This document shows, one piece after another, positions 38,248 to 48,143 of a stretch of DNA of 64,000 nt. Each line of letters begins with the position of its first letter. Position 1 is the stretch's first letter. Both the position numbers and the translations under genes were made by a program. The stretch spans positions 496,001-560,000 of the forward strand of contig NZ_AP018005.1 of assembly GCF_003966755.1 (NCBI RefSeq). Reading direction: 5' to 3'. The notes under the pieces were generated by a model that ran no database searches, was not told the DNA's origin, and saw only the letters and a program-made list of their open reading frames with translations. This DNA is from Candidatus Rickettsiella viridis (GTDB lineage: Bacteria; Pseudomonadota; Gammaproteobacteria; Diplorickettsiales; Diplorickettsiaceae).

Positions 38248-39572
38248 GCGATTACTAATTCTCCGCGTAAAGAGTTTTTCAAGACCTCCGTAATCGTGAC
38301 CGGAACAATGTGTCCTATTAAGCGTGTATTACCCTTAAAGTTCACGACACGGTTATTTTCTGTACGTCCTTGTAGGACATCGTCGTTTTTCTTAGAAGGT
38401 CCATCTACCAGTATTTGTTCTACCTTGCCAAGCATTTTTTCACTAATAGCCCTTCCTTGAAATACTAGGAGATTTTGCAGAATCTGTAAACGTTGCTTCT
38501 TGATTTCTGGGGGTACATTATCAGGGAGCTCGGCAGCGGGTGTGCCTGGGCGACGGCTATAAATGAAACTGAAGGAGTGATCAATACCCACTGATTCAAC
38601 TAAATTGAGCGTGGCTCTAAAATCATCTTCTGTTTCTCCGGGGAAGCCAATGATAAAGTCGGAAGAAATACTAATATCAGGTCGTACTTTGCGTAATTTG
38701 CGCATTTTGGACTTAAATTCTAATGCGGTATAGCCTCGTTTCATAGCCGCTAAAATGCGATCTGAGCCACTTTGTACCGGTAGGTGTAAATGGTTGGCTA
38801 GCTTAGGGATATCGGCATAGGCTTGAATTAATCGCTCAGAAAAGGCTAATGGATGTGAGGTAGTAAATCGAATACGATTAATACCGTCCAAAGCGGCTAT
38901 ATAGCGGATCAGATCCGCCAAATCAGCCAGTCCACCTTCATGACGTGGACCTTGGTAATCATTCACATTTTGACCTAATAAAGTAATTTCACGTACACCT
39001 TGTTCGCTTAGTGCCACGACTTCTGCCAAAACATCGTCTAAAGGACGGCTAATTTCTTCACCGCGTGTGTAGGGAACCACGCAAAAACTACAATATTTAT
39101 TACAGCCTTCCATGATAGAGACAAAAGCGCGCACGCCTTCTGCACGCGGCGCTGGTAAGTGGTCAAATTTTTCGATTTCCGGAAAAGATATATCCACGAT
39201 AGGGCGTTTTTGCTCTAAAACATGGTTAATCAGTTGGGGTAGGCGGTGTAGTGTTTGTGGGCCAAACACGATATCTACGTACGGTGCGCGTTGACGAATG
39301 CCTGCACCTTCTTGACTCGCGACACAGCCACCCACACCGATAATTACGTGTGGATGACGGTTTTTTATTTTACGAAATTGACCGACTTGAGAAAATACTT
39401 TTTCTTCCGCTTTTTCACGAATAGAACAGCTGTTTAACAACAGCACATCGGCTTCACTGGGATCTTTGGTCAGTGTTAAACCATGAGAATGATGCAACAG
39501 GTTGGCCATACTGTCAGAATCATATTCATTCATCTGGCAGCCGTGGGTTTCTATGTAGAGTTTTTTTAACAT
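38244..39572 (-). CDS. miaB: tRNA-2-methylthio-N6-dimethylallyladenosine synthase
   Basis: MiaB adds the methylthio group to i6A37 in tRNAs reading UNN codons. The 442-residue protein has the N-terminal cluster domain ([33 protein letters not shown]). The radical-SAM motif is in [15 protein letters not shown] (CxxxCxxC). The central barrel has [11 protein letters not shown] and [10 protein letters not shown], and a C-terminal TRAM domain ends [11 protein letters not shown]. It is first in miaB-phoH-ybeY-corC. The ATG has no strong ribosome site in view. Confidence 0.96.
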
Positions 39573-39619
39573 AATTTTTTTAATAATGTATTACAAAGTC
39601 GTTATTGTTACCACAGCGT

Positions 39620-39786
39620 TGTCGTCCCGCGGCCGCCGTCCTCTGGCTTGACCAGGGGCTTGACCGCTTGCCCAAGGACGTCGTCCCGCGGCTTGACCGC
39701 GGGATCCAGTTGTAAGTTATGTTTCTTTGTAAAGTTTTGTGCAAATATTTTTTCTCTCATGGATCCTGGCGTTCGCCAGGGCGACG
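39620..39786. repeat. Family C GC-rich palindromic element
   Basis: Unlike its AT-rich surroundings, this 167-bp stretch carries GTCGTCCCGCGGC twice, then GCTTGACCGCGGGATCCAG, an AT-rich loop, and ATGGATCCTGGCGTTCGCCA followed by GGGCGACGG. CCCGCGGCTTGACCGCGGG is itself palindromic. It resembles the layout of family A (GTC... arms flanking GGATCCAG/CTGGATCC) with a different, GC-rich sequence. It lies between gatB and miaB. No coding content. Confidence 0.7.
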
Positions 39787-39795
39787 GAAAATGGT

Positions 39796-41412
39796 CTATT
39801 GATCGAGCTTTTGTTTAAGTAGTGCATTAAGTTGTTGCGGATTTAATTTCCCGCCCGATGCTTTCATTACTTGGCCGACGAAGAAGCCATACAGCTTATC
39901 TCGGCCAGCACGATAATCGCTAAGTTGTTGCGGATGTGCAGCTAACACTTCATCGATAATTTTAGCAATCGCTGTTTGATCGGTGACTTGGCGTAATCCT
40001 TGTTCTTGAATAATATCGTCAGTTGTTTTTTTGCTTTCCCATAACATCGGAAAAATGTCTTTCGCAATTTTGCTGGAAATAGTGTTATCCGCAATACGTT
40101 TTAATAAGCCAGCTAATCGCTCTGCTGATAAAGGAGACTCGCTAATGTTTAAGTTATCCTTGTTTAATGCGGCAGAAAGTTCACCCATAACCCAATTAGC
40201 GGCTAGTTTCGCAGGAAGGCTTTGTTGCGCGACACGTTCAAAGTAATCGGCTAATTCACGGCTACTGGTGAGTAAGCTGGCATCATAGGCGCTGAGTTCA
40301 TAGGCTTCTTGAAAGCGTTGGGTTTTTTTATGCGGTAATTCAGGTAATTTTTGACGCAGGGCGTCTATAAAATCAGTGCTTAATACCACGGGACATAAAT
40401 CGGGATCAGCAAAATAGCGATAGTCGTTCGCATTTTCTTTACTACGCATGGTGCGTGTTTCTTGCTTATCAGAGTCATATAGACGCGTTTCTTGTTGTAT
40501 AGCGCCGCCATTTTCTAACACCTGAATTTGTCTGTCGATTTCATATTGAATGGCTTTTTCAACAAAACGAAATGAATTCAAATTCTTAATTTCTACACGT
40601 GTGCCTAAGGGGCCATTTTCTCTGCGTACCGAGACATTAGCATCGCAACGAAAGGAACCTTCTTGTAAATTCCCATCACAAATTTCTAAATAGCGTACCA
40701 AGGTGTGCAATGTTTTGAGATAGGCAACGGCTTCTTTGGGTGACGCTAAATCGGGTTCTGAAACGATTTCTAATAAAGGCACGCCAGCACGATTAAGATC
40801 GATGCCGCTCAGGTCTTCTAACCCTTCGTGTATAGATTTACCCGCATCTTCTTCTAAATGTGCACGGGTAATACGAACCAATTTATGTTCACCATTCTCT
40901 AACTCAATCGTTAATTGCCCGTTTCCTACAATAGGATGTTCGTGTTGGCTAATTTGATAGCCTTTAGGCAAGTCAGGATAAAAATAATTTTTTCGCGCAA
41001 AAACGGAATAGGAAGGAATATCGGCTTCAATACTTAAGCCAAATTTAACCGCCATATTAACCGCTTCCGCATTGAGTACGGGAAGTACGCCGGGTAAGGC
41101 TAAATCAATAGGGCAGGCCTGTGTATTGGGATCCGAACCATAGGCGGTGGCAGCGCCTGAAAAAAGTTTCGATTGAGTGGCTAATTGTGCATGCACTTCC
41201 AGCCCGATAGTGGGTATCCATGCCCCCGCATTTTTTTTCTCAGCCATACTCTTCGCACTTGAATTTTCGGCTGTGTTCCCGCTCGGTTCGCAATCCTCAT
41301 GTATGTTATATACACGGCGGTTGCTCTCCTTCGCGGCGCCTTGCCGAAAATCCCATTGCTGTGAGTATGTTTTCAAGGATTCTAGGCTATTTTTATAGTC
41401 AGCGGAAGTCAT
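39796..41412 (-). CDS. gatB: Asp/Glu-tRNA(Asn/Gln) amidotransferase subunit B, with repeat-derived N-terminal extension
   Basis: GatB is the kinase subunit of the GatCAB complex, which converts Glu-tRNA(Gln) and Asp-tRNA(Asn) to the amide forms. The core begins [20 protein letters not shown] and has [44 protein letters not shown] and the GatB/Yqey tail. It is preceded by about 60 unusual residues. They start at ATG 41412, overlapping the gatA stop (TAATG), and contain [16 protein letters not shown] and [12 protein letters not shown] encoded by a family B palindrome at 41245-41369. Translation may instead start at an internal ATG just after the repeat ([10 protein letters not shown]). The overlap with gatA favours the long form. 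Confidence 0.93.
   Translation of the reverse strand: MTSADYKNSLESLKTYSQQWDFRQGAAKESNRRVYNIHEDCEPSGNTAENSSAKSMAEKKNAGAWIPTIGLEVHAQLATQSKLFSGAATAYGSDPNTQACPIDLALPGVLPVLNAEAVNMAVKFGLSIEADIPSYSVFARKNYFYPDLPKGYQISQHEHPIVGNGQLTIELENGEHKLVRITRAHLEEDAGKSIHEGLEDLSGIDLNRAGVPLLEIVSEPDLASPKEAVAYLKTLHTLVRYLEICDGNLQEGSFRCDANVSVRRENGPLGTRVEIKNLNSFRFVEKAIQYEIDRQIQVLENGGAIQQETRLYDSDKQETRTMRSKENANDYRYFADPDLCPVVLSTDFIDALRQKLPELPHKKTQRFQEAYELSAYDASLLTSSRELADYFERVAQQSLPAKLAANWVMGELSAALNKDNLNISESPLSAERLAGLLKRIADNTISSKIAKDIFPMLWESKKTTDDIIQEQGLRQVTDQTAIAKIIDEVLAAHPQQLSDYRAGRDKLYGFFVGQVMKASGGKLNPQQLNALLKQKLDQ
41245..41369. repeat. Family B palindrome at the gatB N-terminus
   Basis: A 125-bp copy with terminal CATACTC/GAGTATG and inner ATTTTCGGC/GCCGAAAAT. 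It is open in the gatB frame and encodes the same peptide motifs as the corC copy, in the same orientation relative to the gene. Confidence 0.9.
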
Positions 41413-42866
41413 TATTTAAAATTCTCCGGTAGTTCTTTGTGCCAATCAGTGATTTGTTGGTAACGATGCGCAACATTGAGTAGTTTTGCTTCTGTAAAAG
41501 CGGGGCTAATCAGCTGCATGCCCACCGGAAGCCCATCGTTAAAACCGGCTGGAATGGATACAGCGGGTAAACCGGCCAGATTAACGGCAATGGTGTAGAT
41601 GTCAGAAAGATACATGCTGACAGGATCTTTGGTTTTTTCACCTAATTTAAAGGCGGTGCTGGGCGTGGTAGGCCCGATTAAAATATCTACTTGTTTAAAG
41701 GCTTGTGCAAAGTCTTGAATCATCAGTGCGCGGATTTTTTGTGCTTTTATATAGTAAGCATCGTAGTAACCAGCCGATAAAACATACGTGCCCATTAAAA
41801 TACGTCGTTTTACTTCATCGCCAAAACCTTCGGCACGTGTTCGCTCATATAAATCGCGCAGATCTTTGGGGTTATTGCAACGGTAACCGTAACGTATGCC
41901 ATCGTAACGCGCTAAATTGGAAGAGCATTCAGCGGAAGCAATGATGTAATAAAGCGGAATAACAAGATGACAGTTTGGTAAACTGACGGCATGGATGCTT
42001 GCACCTAAACTTTCGTAGTGTTTAATGGCCTTTTTTATACAGGCCGCTATTTTGGGGTCCAGATCAGCAGAAAAATATTCTTTAGGTAAGCCAATTTTTA
42101 AACCTTCTAAAGAATCGTTCAGTGACTGCGTATAATCGGGCACCGGTTCGTCCATGCTAGTGGAATCTTTTTTGTCAAAACCTGCCATCACATTCATTAA
42201 TAAGGCAGCATCTTCAGCTGTTTGTGTCATCGGGCCGGCTTGATCAAGACTAGATGCAAAAGCGATAAGACCATAACGCGAGACACGCCCGTAAGTGGGT
42301 TTTAAGCCCGTAAGATTGCAAAGAGCAGCCGGTTGTCGAATAGAGCCACCCGTGTCGGTGCCCGTTGCAGCGGGTGTGAGTCTAGCCGCGACAGCCGCAC
42401 TCGATCCGCCAGAGGAACCACCCGGCACACGCGCAAGATCCCAGGGATTTTTTACACTACCATAAAAACTGGTTTCATTGGATGAGCCCATCGCGAATTC
42501 ATCCATGTTAGTTTTTCCGAGTAAAACAGTGCCTGCTTGCTTGAAGGCAGTGACTAAGCTGGCATCATAAGGCGCAATGAAATTATCGAGCATTTGAGAG
42601 GCACAGCTTGTTTTAATACCATCCGTACAGAAAATATCTTTGTGTGCAATGGGAATGCCCGTTAAGGGGCCTGCGGTGCCTTTACTATAGCGTTCATCAG
42701 CATGATCTGCTTGTTGTAAGGCTTGCTCAGCCGTGACAGTAATAAAACTGTTTAACGCTGGATCATATTGTTTAATACGGGCAAGAAAATGCTCGGTAAG
42801 CTCTCTACTCGATATTTTTTTATTTTTCAGAGCAATCGATAACTCAGTGAGTGTCGCTGTATGCAT
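41412..42866 (-). CDS. gatA: Asp/Glu-tRNA(Asn/Gln) amidotransferase subunit A
   Basis: GatA is the glutaminase (amidase) subunit of GatCAB, supplying ammonia for tRNA-dependent amidation. The 484-residue protein shows the amidase-signature catalytic triad: Lys in [14 protein letters not shown], the cis-Ser and nucleophile Ser in [15 protein letters not shown] and [16 protein letters not shown]. The C-terminus has [19 protein letters not shown]. It sits 16 bp after gatC and overlaps gatB by one base. Confidence 0.97.
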   Translation of the reverse strand: MHTATLTELSIALKNKKISSRELTEHFLARIKQYDPALNSFITVTAEQALQQADHADERYSKGTAGPLTGIPIAHKDIFCTDGIKTSCASQMLDNFIAPYDASLVTAFKQAGTVLLGKTNMDEFAMGSSNETSFYGSVKNPWDLARVPGGSSGGSSAAVAARLTPAATGTDTGGSIRQPAALCNLTGLKPTYGRVSRYGLIAFASSLDQAGPMTQTAEDAALLMNVMAGFDKKDSTSMDEPVPDYTQSLNDSLEGLKIGLPKEYFSADLDPKIAACIKKAIKHYESLGASIHAVSLPNCHLVIPLYYIIASAECSSNLARYDGIRYGYRCNNPKDLRDLYERTRAEGFGDEVKRRILMGTYVLSAGYYDAYYIKAQKIRALMIQDFAQAFKQVDILIGPTTPSTAFKLGEKTKDPVSMYLSDIYTIAVNLAGLPAVSIPAGFNDGLPVGMQLISPAFTEAKLLNVAHRYQQITDWHKELPENFK

Positions 42867-42882
42867 GTGATTAATCTCGTCG

Positions 42883-43170
42883 TTATTCTATAACTGGGGG
42901 TACGCAATAAAGGCCTGATTGAACTTGTTCGGTGAGCTGCTGTAAGCGATCCCGTTGGTTAGTTTCAGTGACTTCATCACTGCGTAAACATTGCGGTACG
43001 TCAAAGCAATGTGCAACAGCTTGAATCGATTCGGTTGCAACCGTTTCCATTTGGTTGGCTAACTTAAGAATTCCTTGTAGATTTTCCAAGTAATGGGCGG
43101 CTTCTTCTGCATTAATTTTCAAGCTGGCTAATTTAGCTACTTTATTTACATCATCGAGTGTTATCGTCAT
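42883..43170 (-). CDS. gatC: Asp/Glu-tRNA(Asn/Gln) amidotransferase subunit C
   Basis: A 95-residue stabilising subunit of GatCAB, which wraps around GatA and GatB. The beginning ([20 protein letters not shown]) and the [13 protein letters not shown] segment are typical of GatC. It is the first gene of gatC-gatA-gatB. It is divergent from mreB across 131 bp, which should contain both promoters; this order is common in gammaproteobacteria. Confidence 0.95.
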   Translation of the reverse strand: MTITLDDVNKVAKLASLKINAEEAAHYLENLQGILKLANQMETVATESIQAVAHCFDVPQCLRSDEVTETNQRDRLQQLTEQVQSGLYCVPPVIE

Positions 43171-43274
43171 TTTAATTAAGTTGCTATAAAAAAGTGCATA
43201 TTATACTCCCATACTTGCATAAAATCTCCCCTATTTGCTAAAGTGCTACAGCGCACACTATATTGTGTAGTTAG

Positions 43275-44342
<1,068 letters not shown>

Positions 44343-44354
44343 TAGGAATTTGCC

Positions 44355-45224
44355 ATTAAGCTGTTATTTAATCAAGGAAGAACCCCATTATGGTTACGTT
44401 TGGGGTTCTTTATTGTTTTATCGATATTATTACTGTTATTAGATTATCACCATTATCTTCCTTCGCTGCGTCGTGTATTAAATAATGCCGCCGCCCCTCT
44501 ACAATATGTCATTGATGCGCCGCTGCGCTTCTTGAATAAAGTGGATCAAAGTGTCACCACGCAAAGCGTATTACGCACAGATAATATAAAATTACAGTCA
44601 CAACAATTATTTCTTGAAGCAAAATTACAACGCTTTGATGCTTTAGAAAGTGAAAATAGGCAATTAAATCAATTATTATCCGCCTCTGAGCATCTCAAAA
44701 AACAACGCATCGAATTAGCGCGATTATTGTTAGTGAATGCGGATCCATTATTGAATGAAGTGCTGCTCGATAAAGGACAAAACGATGGTGTTTACATAGG
44801 GCAACCGGTGATTGATGCCGATGGTATTATGGGCCAAGTGATTAGTGTGGATTTATTAACCAGTCGTGTATTGTTACTAACCGATTTTCGCAGTGCTATT
44901 CCTGTGCAAGATGTACGTAGCGATGCCAGGGGTATTTTAGTCGGTAGAGGACGCTTAGCTAAATTAACACTGAGAGATACGCCAGGTACGGTGGATATCA
45001 AAGTGAATGATCTTTTAGTGACCTCCGGTTTAGGTGGGCATTATCCACCGGGTTATCCTGTCGGTCTGGTGAGTTCGGTTAATATGAATGTGGCTGCACA
45101 ATTTGCCAGTATACAAGTGACGCCGAGCGCACAATTAAATCGTAATAGACCGGTGTTGTTGATTTGGCCTGATAAATCCTCAGGTACTGCCACAAAAGTA
45201 GTTTCGCCACATTCCAAAAAATAG
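44355..45224 (+). CDS. mreC: Rod shape-determining protein MreC (probable AUU start)
   Basis: MreC is a bitopic periplasmic scaffold linking MreB to wall enzymes. One membrane helix (LGFFIVLSILLLLLDY) is followed by a coiled coil and a beta-domain (LLVNADPLLNEVLLDKGQNDGV and SGLGGHYPPGYPVGLVSSV). The first ATG/GTG/TTG in frame is TTG 44400, which would cut into the start of the membrane helix. Upstream, in frame, the sequence KLLFNQGRTPLWLR matches the usual MreC N-terminus (E. coli KPIFSRGPSLQIR). It is preceded by ATT at 44355 with AGGA 7 bases before it. I therefore propose an AUU start, giving 289 residues. mreB ends 12 bp upstream. Confidence 0.9.
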   Translation: MKLLFNQGRTPLWLRLGFFIVLSILLLLLDYHHYLPSLRRVLNNAAAPLQYVIDAPLRFLNKVDQSVTTQSVLRTDNIKLQSQQLFLEAKLQRFDALESENRQLNQLLSASEHLKKQRIELARLLLVNADPLLNEVLLDKGQNDGVYIGQPVIDADGIMGQVISVDLLTSRVLLLTDFRSAIPVQDVRSDARGILVGRGRLAKLTLRDTPGTVDIKVNDLLVTSGLGGHYPPGYPVGLVSSVNMNVAAQFASIQVTPSAQLNRNRPVLLIWPDKSSGTATKVVSPHSKK

Positions 45225-45225
45225 C

Positions 45226-45350
45226 TATACTCTTAACAATTGAATTATTGGCTGTTTTGCCACTCAACTCGCAATCCTCATGTATCATGTATACACTTCG
45301 GTTGCTCATTTTCGCGGCGCCGTGCCAAAAATCCAATTGCAGTGAGTATA
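45226..45350. repeat. Family B palindrome between mreC and mreD
   Basis: A 125-bp copy with ends TATACTC/GAGTATA. It fits exactly between the mreC stop (45224) and the mreD start (45355). On the minus strand the same frame as in corC and gatB is open here too, encoding DFWHGAAK, IHEDCELSGKTA and NNSIVKS. It is not translated in the mreC-mreD direction. It lengthens an intergenic space that is usually very short. Confidence 0.9.
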
Positions 45351-45354
45351 TTTT

Positions 45355-45840
45355 ATGAAACCGCTTTACTTCTCTACGTATCTGCTGCTTATTTTGAGTT
45401 TTGTTTTTGCAGTCATGTTAAATATTGTTCCTTTAACACCAACACTAGCATTAATTTATCCCTTATGGTTACCGCTGATTTTAATTTATTGGGTCATGGT
45501 TTTACCTGAACATATTCATTTGACCTTAGCTTGGAGTTTGGGGTTAATTATTGATGTACTACATGGCAGTTATTTGGGCGAACACAGTCTTGCATTATGC
45601 GTCATTACCTTTTTGGCTTATCGTTTTCACTTGCAATTTCGTATGTTCCCTCTCATGCAACAAATGCTATTTGTTTTTATGTTATTGCTTATTTATGTCG
45701 GCTTGCTTGCTTGGATTCAATCGCTTCTTAAGGTAACGATTCAACTTCGTTGGCTATGGGTTTCTTTAATTGTCAGTGCATTTATGTGGCCAGTTTTACA
45801 AAAACTATTAAGAATAAACCCCATCGATATGCGGTATTAA
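45355..45840 (+). CDS. mreD: Rod shape-determining protein MreD
   Basis: A 161-residue inner-membrane protein with about five helices, the normal size for MreD. It has the family's LTLAWSLGLIIDVLHGSYLGEHSLAL segment (seen at residues 60-85), where the short polar motif DxxxGxxLG marks MreD. The ATG at 45355 is only 4 bp after the family B repeat, whose GTGAGTAT may supply part of the leader. maf and rng, which often follow in this locus, are absent here. Confidence 0.93.
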   Translation: MKPLYFSTYLLLILSFVFAVMLNIVPLTPTLALIYPLWLPLILIYWVMVLPEHIHLTLAWSLGLIIDVLHGSYLGEHSLALCVITFLAYRFHLQFRMFPLMQQMLFVFMLLLIYVGLLAWIQSLLKVTIQLRWLWVSLIVSAFMWPVLQKLLRINPIDMRY

Positions 45841-46343
45841 AGACTAACTATTCATTTCTTTCTTGTATCCTTTAAAGCACATTTCTTTAAAAATTTTATT
45901 TAACAATGCGGTGTGTAACTGTTGTATAAGTTGTGAGGAAACTCTTGAAAACTTGTGAATAATGCAATCTTTTGCTAAAGTGGTTATACGTGTTTGTATA
46001 AAACAATGTAAGTAAAATCACACTCACAATATATAGTTATCATAAAAAAAATAAACACTACATTTAGTGGTTGGCACTAGTGTAAGTTCAAATTTATGCA
46101 TTGAAACCTTTCTAAAATATAAATTAGCCGAGTACAGAAAGGAACTGATTACTTAGTTAAGCGTCATATCTGATTCTTGAAAATAAAAAAATATACATAA
46201 ACAAGTAACAGGGATTGTGTTGTTAAAACTAAAACAACTCTCTAAGCCAGATAATTATAATTGCAGATCATGGAACACGTTAGGCAGATCTGAAAATGGC
46301 AATTTTATACACAATCTGAAGAAAATGGTTCCAAGGGGGTATT
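45841..46343. other. 500-bp AT-rich leader or intergenic region
   Basis: No gene is recognised. The stretch is AT-rich, with several possible promoter-like pairs, e.g. TTGAAA near 46178 followed by TATACA near 46192. The last 100 bp contain AATTGCAGATC and AGATCTGAAAATGGCAATT, which could pair as a loose stem before the ribosome site AAGGGGG. It may be a long 5' leader, or hold a small RNA, for the two small genes that follow. Confidence 0.4.
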
Positions 46344-46589
46344 ATGTTTGGTAAAGAAAGTAATAAGCGAAGTCACTCTACGCATTCGGGAAGTGCAACA
46401 TTTAAGCAGCGTATTGCACCTAAAATAGCCGCGCATATTCAAGAACCGATTGTTGTACGCATTACAGGGGAAGATACCTGCTTAAATGCATGGCTAATCG
46501 AAAACTTAAGAACTATTTCTCCACTTCATATCACATTGTCAGCTAGAGGTGCACAGAGGCCTGGCAAATGCTACCGAAAAAGGGCGTAA
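46344..46589 (+). CDS. Small unknown protein, first of a two-gene unit
   Basis: An 81-residue protein I do not recognise. It begins MFGKESNKRSHSTHSGSATF (polar, basic). The middle looks like an alpha/beta fold (PIVVRITGEDTCLNAWLIE, PLHITLSARG), and it ends in a basic tail (GAQRPGKCYRKRA). It has an excellent ribosome site (AAGGGGG) close to the ATG, which argues that it is real. The next gene begins one base after its stop. No signal peptide or membrane helix. Function unknown. Confidence 0.55.
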   Translation: MFGKESNKRSHSTHSGSATFKQRIAPKIAAHIQEPIVVRITGEDTCLNAWLIENLRTISPLHITLSARGAQRPGKCYRKRA

Positions 46590-46590
46590 T

Positions 46591-46797
46591 ATGAGTAAAG
46601 TAACGATTACACTGAAAGATGGTACAAGTTTTGAACATGATTTTGCTTGTAACCATCCGTATGCGGAAATGTTTCAAATTATTCGTGAGATTATTGGAAT
46701 AGATTCGCGTGTTAAATGGTTTAAAGATTTAAAAGACGAATTTTATAATATACAATGTTTTGGCGATGTGCGAGTAGATATCTCAAAAGATAAATAG
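46591..46797 (+). CDS. Small unknown protein, second of a two-gene unit
   Basis: A 68-residue protein I do not recognise. The start ATG at 46591 has AAAAAGGGCG 5 bases upstream, and it follows the previous stop by one base, so the two are probably translated together. The sequence is acidic/basic mixed with an N-terminal beta-hairpin (KVTITLKDGTSFEHDF) and a following helix (YAEMFQIIREIIGI). It ends GDVRVDISKDK. Size, spacing and pairing resemble toxin-antitoxin or phage-like pairs, but no family motif supports that. Function unknown. Confidence 0.55.
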   Translation: MSKVTITLKDGTSFEHDFACNHPYAEMFQIIREIIGIDSRVKWFKDLKDEFYNIQCFGDVRVDISKDK

Positions 46798-46840
46798 TTT
46801 CATTGTTTTCATTTTTTCCACAAATGCTTAAAGCTATTAT

Positions 46841-46939
46841 CGTCATTGCGAGTGCAAAGCACGCGGCAATCCAGTAACAAAAGTTTAAATGTTGCCTGGA
46901 TGGCCACAGCCGGAACAAAGTTCCGGCCTCGCCATGATG
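46841..46939. repeat. Family A repeat, copy 8
   Basis: A 99-bp two-arm copy: CGTCATTGCGAGTGCAAAGC to GCGGCAATCCAG, and CTGGATGGCCACAGCCGG to CTCGCCATGATG. Its right end lies 14 bp from the start of the glycosyltransferase gene, so the gene's leader is largely repeat-derived. Confidence 0.85.
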
Positions 46940-46952
46940 TGTGTTTATTTGT

Positions 46953-48065
46953 ATGAACAAGATTTTGTCAGGAAGACTTCTCATTATTTGCACGCGCCGA
47001 ATTGGCGATGTGTTGTTGGTAACGCCTTTAATTCGAACATTTAAGCGTCATTGGCCCGATGCGCAAATTGATGTATTAGTATTCCAGGGTACAGAATCTA
47101 TTTTGGCTAATAATAAGGATATACACACGATTATTTCTATAGAAGAACGTCCCTGTTTTTCTTCTTATTGTCGTTTAATAAAAAAGATTTTCCGTGCTTA
47201 TGACCTTTCAATTTCTACCTTACCGAATGATAAATCAACACTATATGCTTTTTTTGCCGCGCGTTATCGCGTGGGTATGCTCAGTGATGATAAAAGCCGA
47301 TGGTGGAAATCACGTTTGCTTTCTAAGGCAGTCAAATTTGATAATTTATCAACCCATACGGTAGTGATGAATTTACGTTTAGCAGAAGTTCTGCAATTAA
47401 CGCCTTTTCCTGAGATAGTGTTAGCTTGGAATGCAAAAGATGTCGCGCAGGTTGCAAACTATGTTGACATAGCCGATAAAAAAATGGCTGTGTTGCATGT
47501 TATGCCTAAATTTTCTTATAAAGAATGGGTACAGCAAGGGTGGTTACAGCTAGCGAATTGTTTACAGATGCATGGTTATACCGTGATTTTTAGCGGAGAT
47601 AATAGCCAACAAGAAAAAAAAATAGTCAGCGAGATACTTGCACACCTAAAAGCTAATGCTATTAATTTGGTGGGGTGTCTAAGCTTAAGTCAGTTGGCAT
47701 TTTTACTGCAGCATAGTCAACTTTATATTGGTCCTGATACCGTCGTGACGCATATGGCAGCGGCTTTAGGTATACCGACGATAGCCTTATTTGGGCCCAC
47801 TAATCCGGTGAAATGGGGGCCATGGCCAAAAGCATGGAATTCACTGAGCAATCCGTTTGTTTATAAAGGATCTCAACAAAAAAATAATGTGTATTTAATT
47901 CAAGGTGAGGGTGGTTCCTGTGTGCCTTGTTTTCAAGAAGGGTGTGAGCGGCATATAAAAAGTCGAAGTCGTTGTTTAGAAAATTTAACGGCACACCAAG
48001 TCATTGCTGTTATTCAACAGCTAACAGATACGGTGCGGGAGCCTGTCGAAGTTTACTTACCGTAA
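46953..48065 (+). CDS. Glycosyltransferase family 9 (heptosyltransferase-like)
   Basis: A 370-residue protein of the WaaC/F/Q heptosyltransferase family, which builds the LPS inner core from ADP-heptose. It begins with the nucleotide-fold signature ILSGRLLIICTRRIGDVLLVT. The family C-terminal motif is LYIGPDTVVTHMAAALGIPTIALFG, then PTNPVKWGPWP. The acceptor and exact heptose position cannot be told; WaaQ-like proteins look closest. I use ATG 46953; a GTG at 46941 would add 4 residues. Two further LPS genes follow in the same direction. A repeat element sits immediately upstream. Confidence 0.85.
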   Translation: MNKILSGRLLIICTRRIGDVLLVTPLIRTFKRHWPDAQIDVLVFQGTESILANNKDIHTIISIEERPCFSSYCRLIKKIFRAYDLSISTLPNDKSTLYAFFAARYRVGMLSDDKSRWWKSRLLSKAVKFDNLSTHTVVMNLRLAEVLQLTPFPEIVLAWNAKDVAQVANYVDIADKKMAVLHVMPKFSYKEWVQQGWLQLANCLQMHGYTVIFSGDNSQQEKKIVSEILAHLKANAINLVGCLSLSQLAFLLQHSQLYIGPDTVVTHMAAALGIPTIALFGPTNPVKWGPWPKAWNSLSNPFVYKGSQQKNNVYLIQGEGGSCVPCFQEGCERHIKSRSRCLENLTAHQVIAVIQQLTDTVREPVEVYLP

Positions 48066-48143
48066 AAATTTTATAAAAAACGCTGGGTTTTGGTGTAACT
48101 CTGGTGTATTCTTTTTTTCATCTTTACCTAGCATTTTTTACTA

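Noticed and set aside
45079-45336. Minus-strand frame across the mreC end
   Set aside because: It is the family B repeat frame plus antisense of mreC. No gene-like start or neighbours, so treated as repeat.
46344-46797. Toxin-antitoxin pair
   Set aside because: Size and spacing would fit, but neither protein shows a known toxin or antitoxin motif, so the call is left as unknown.
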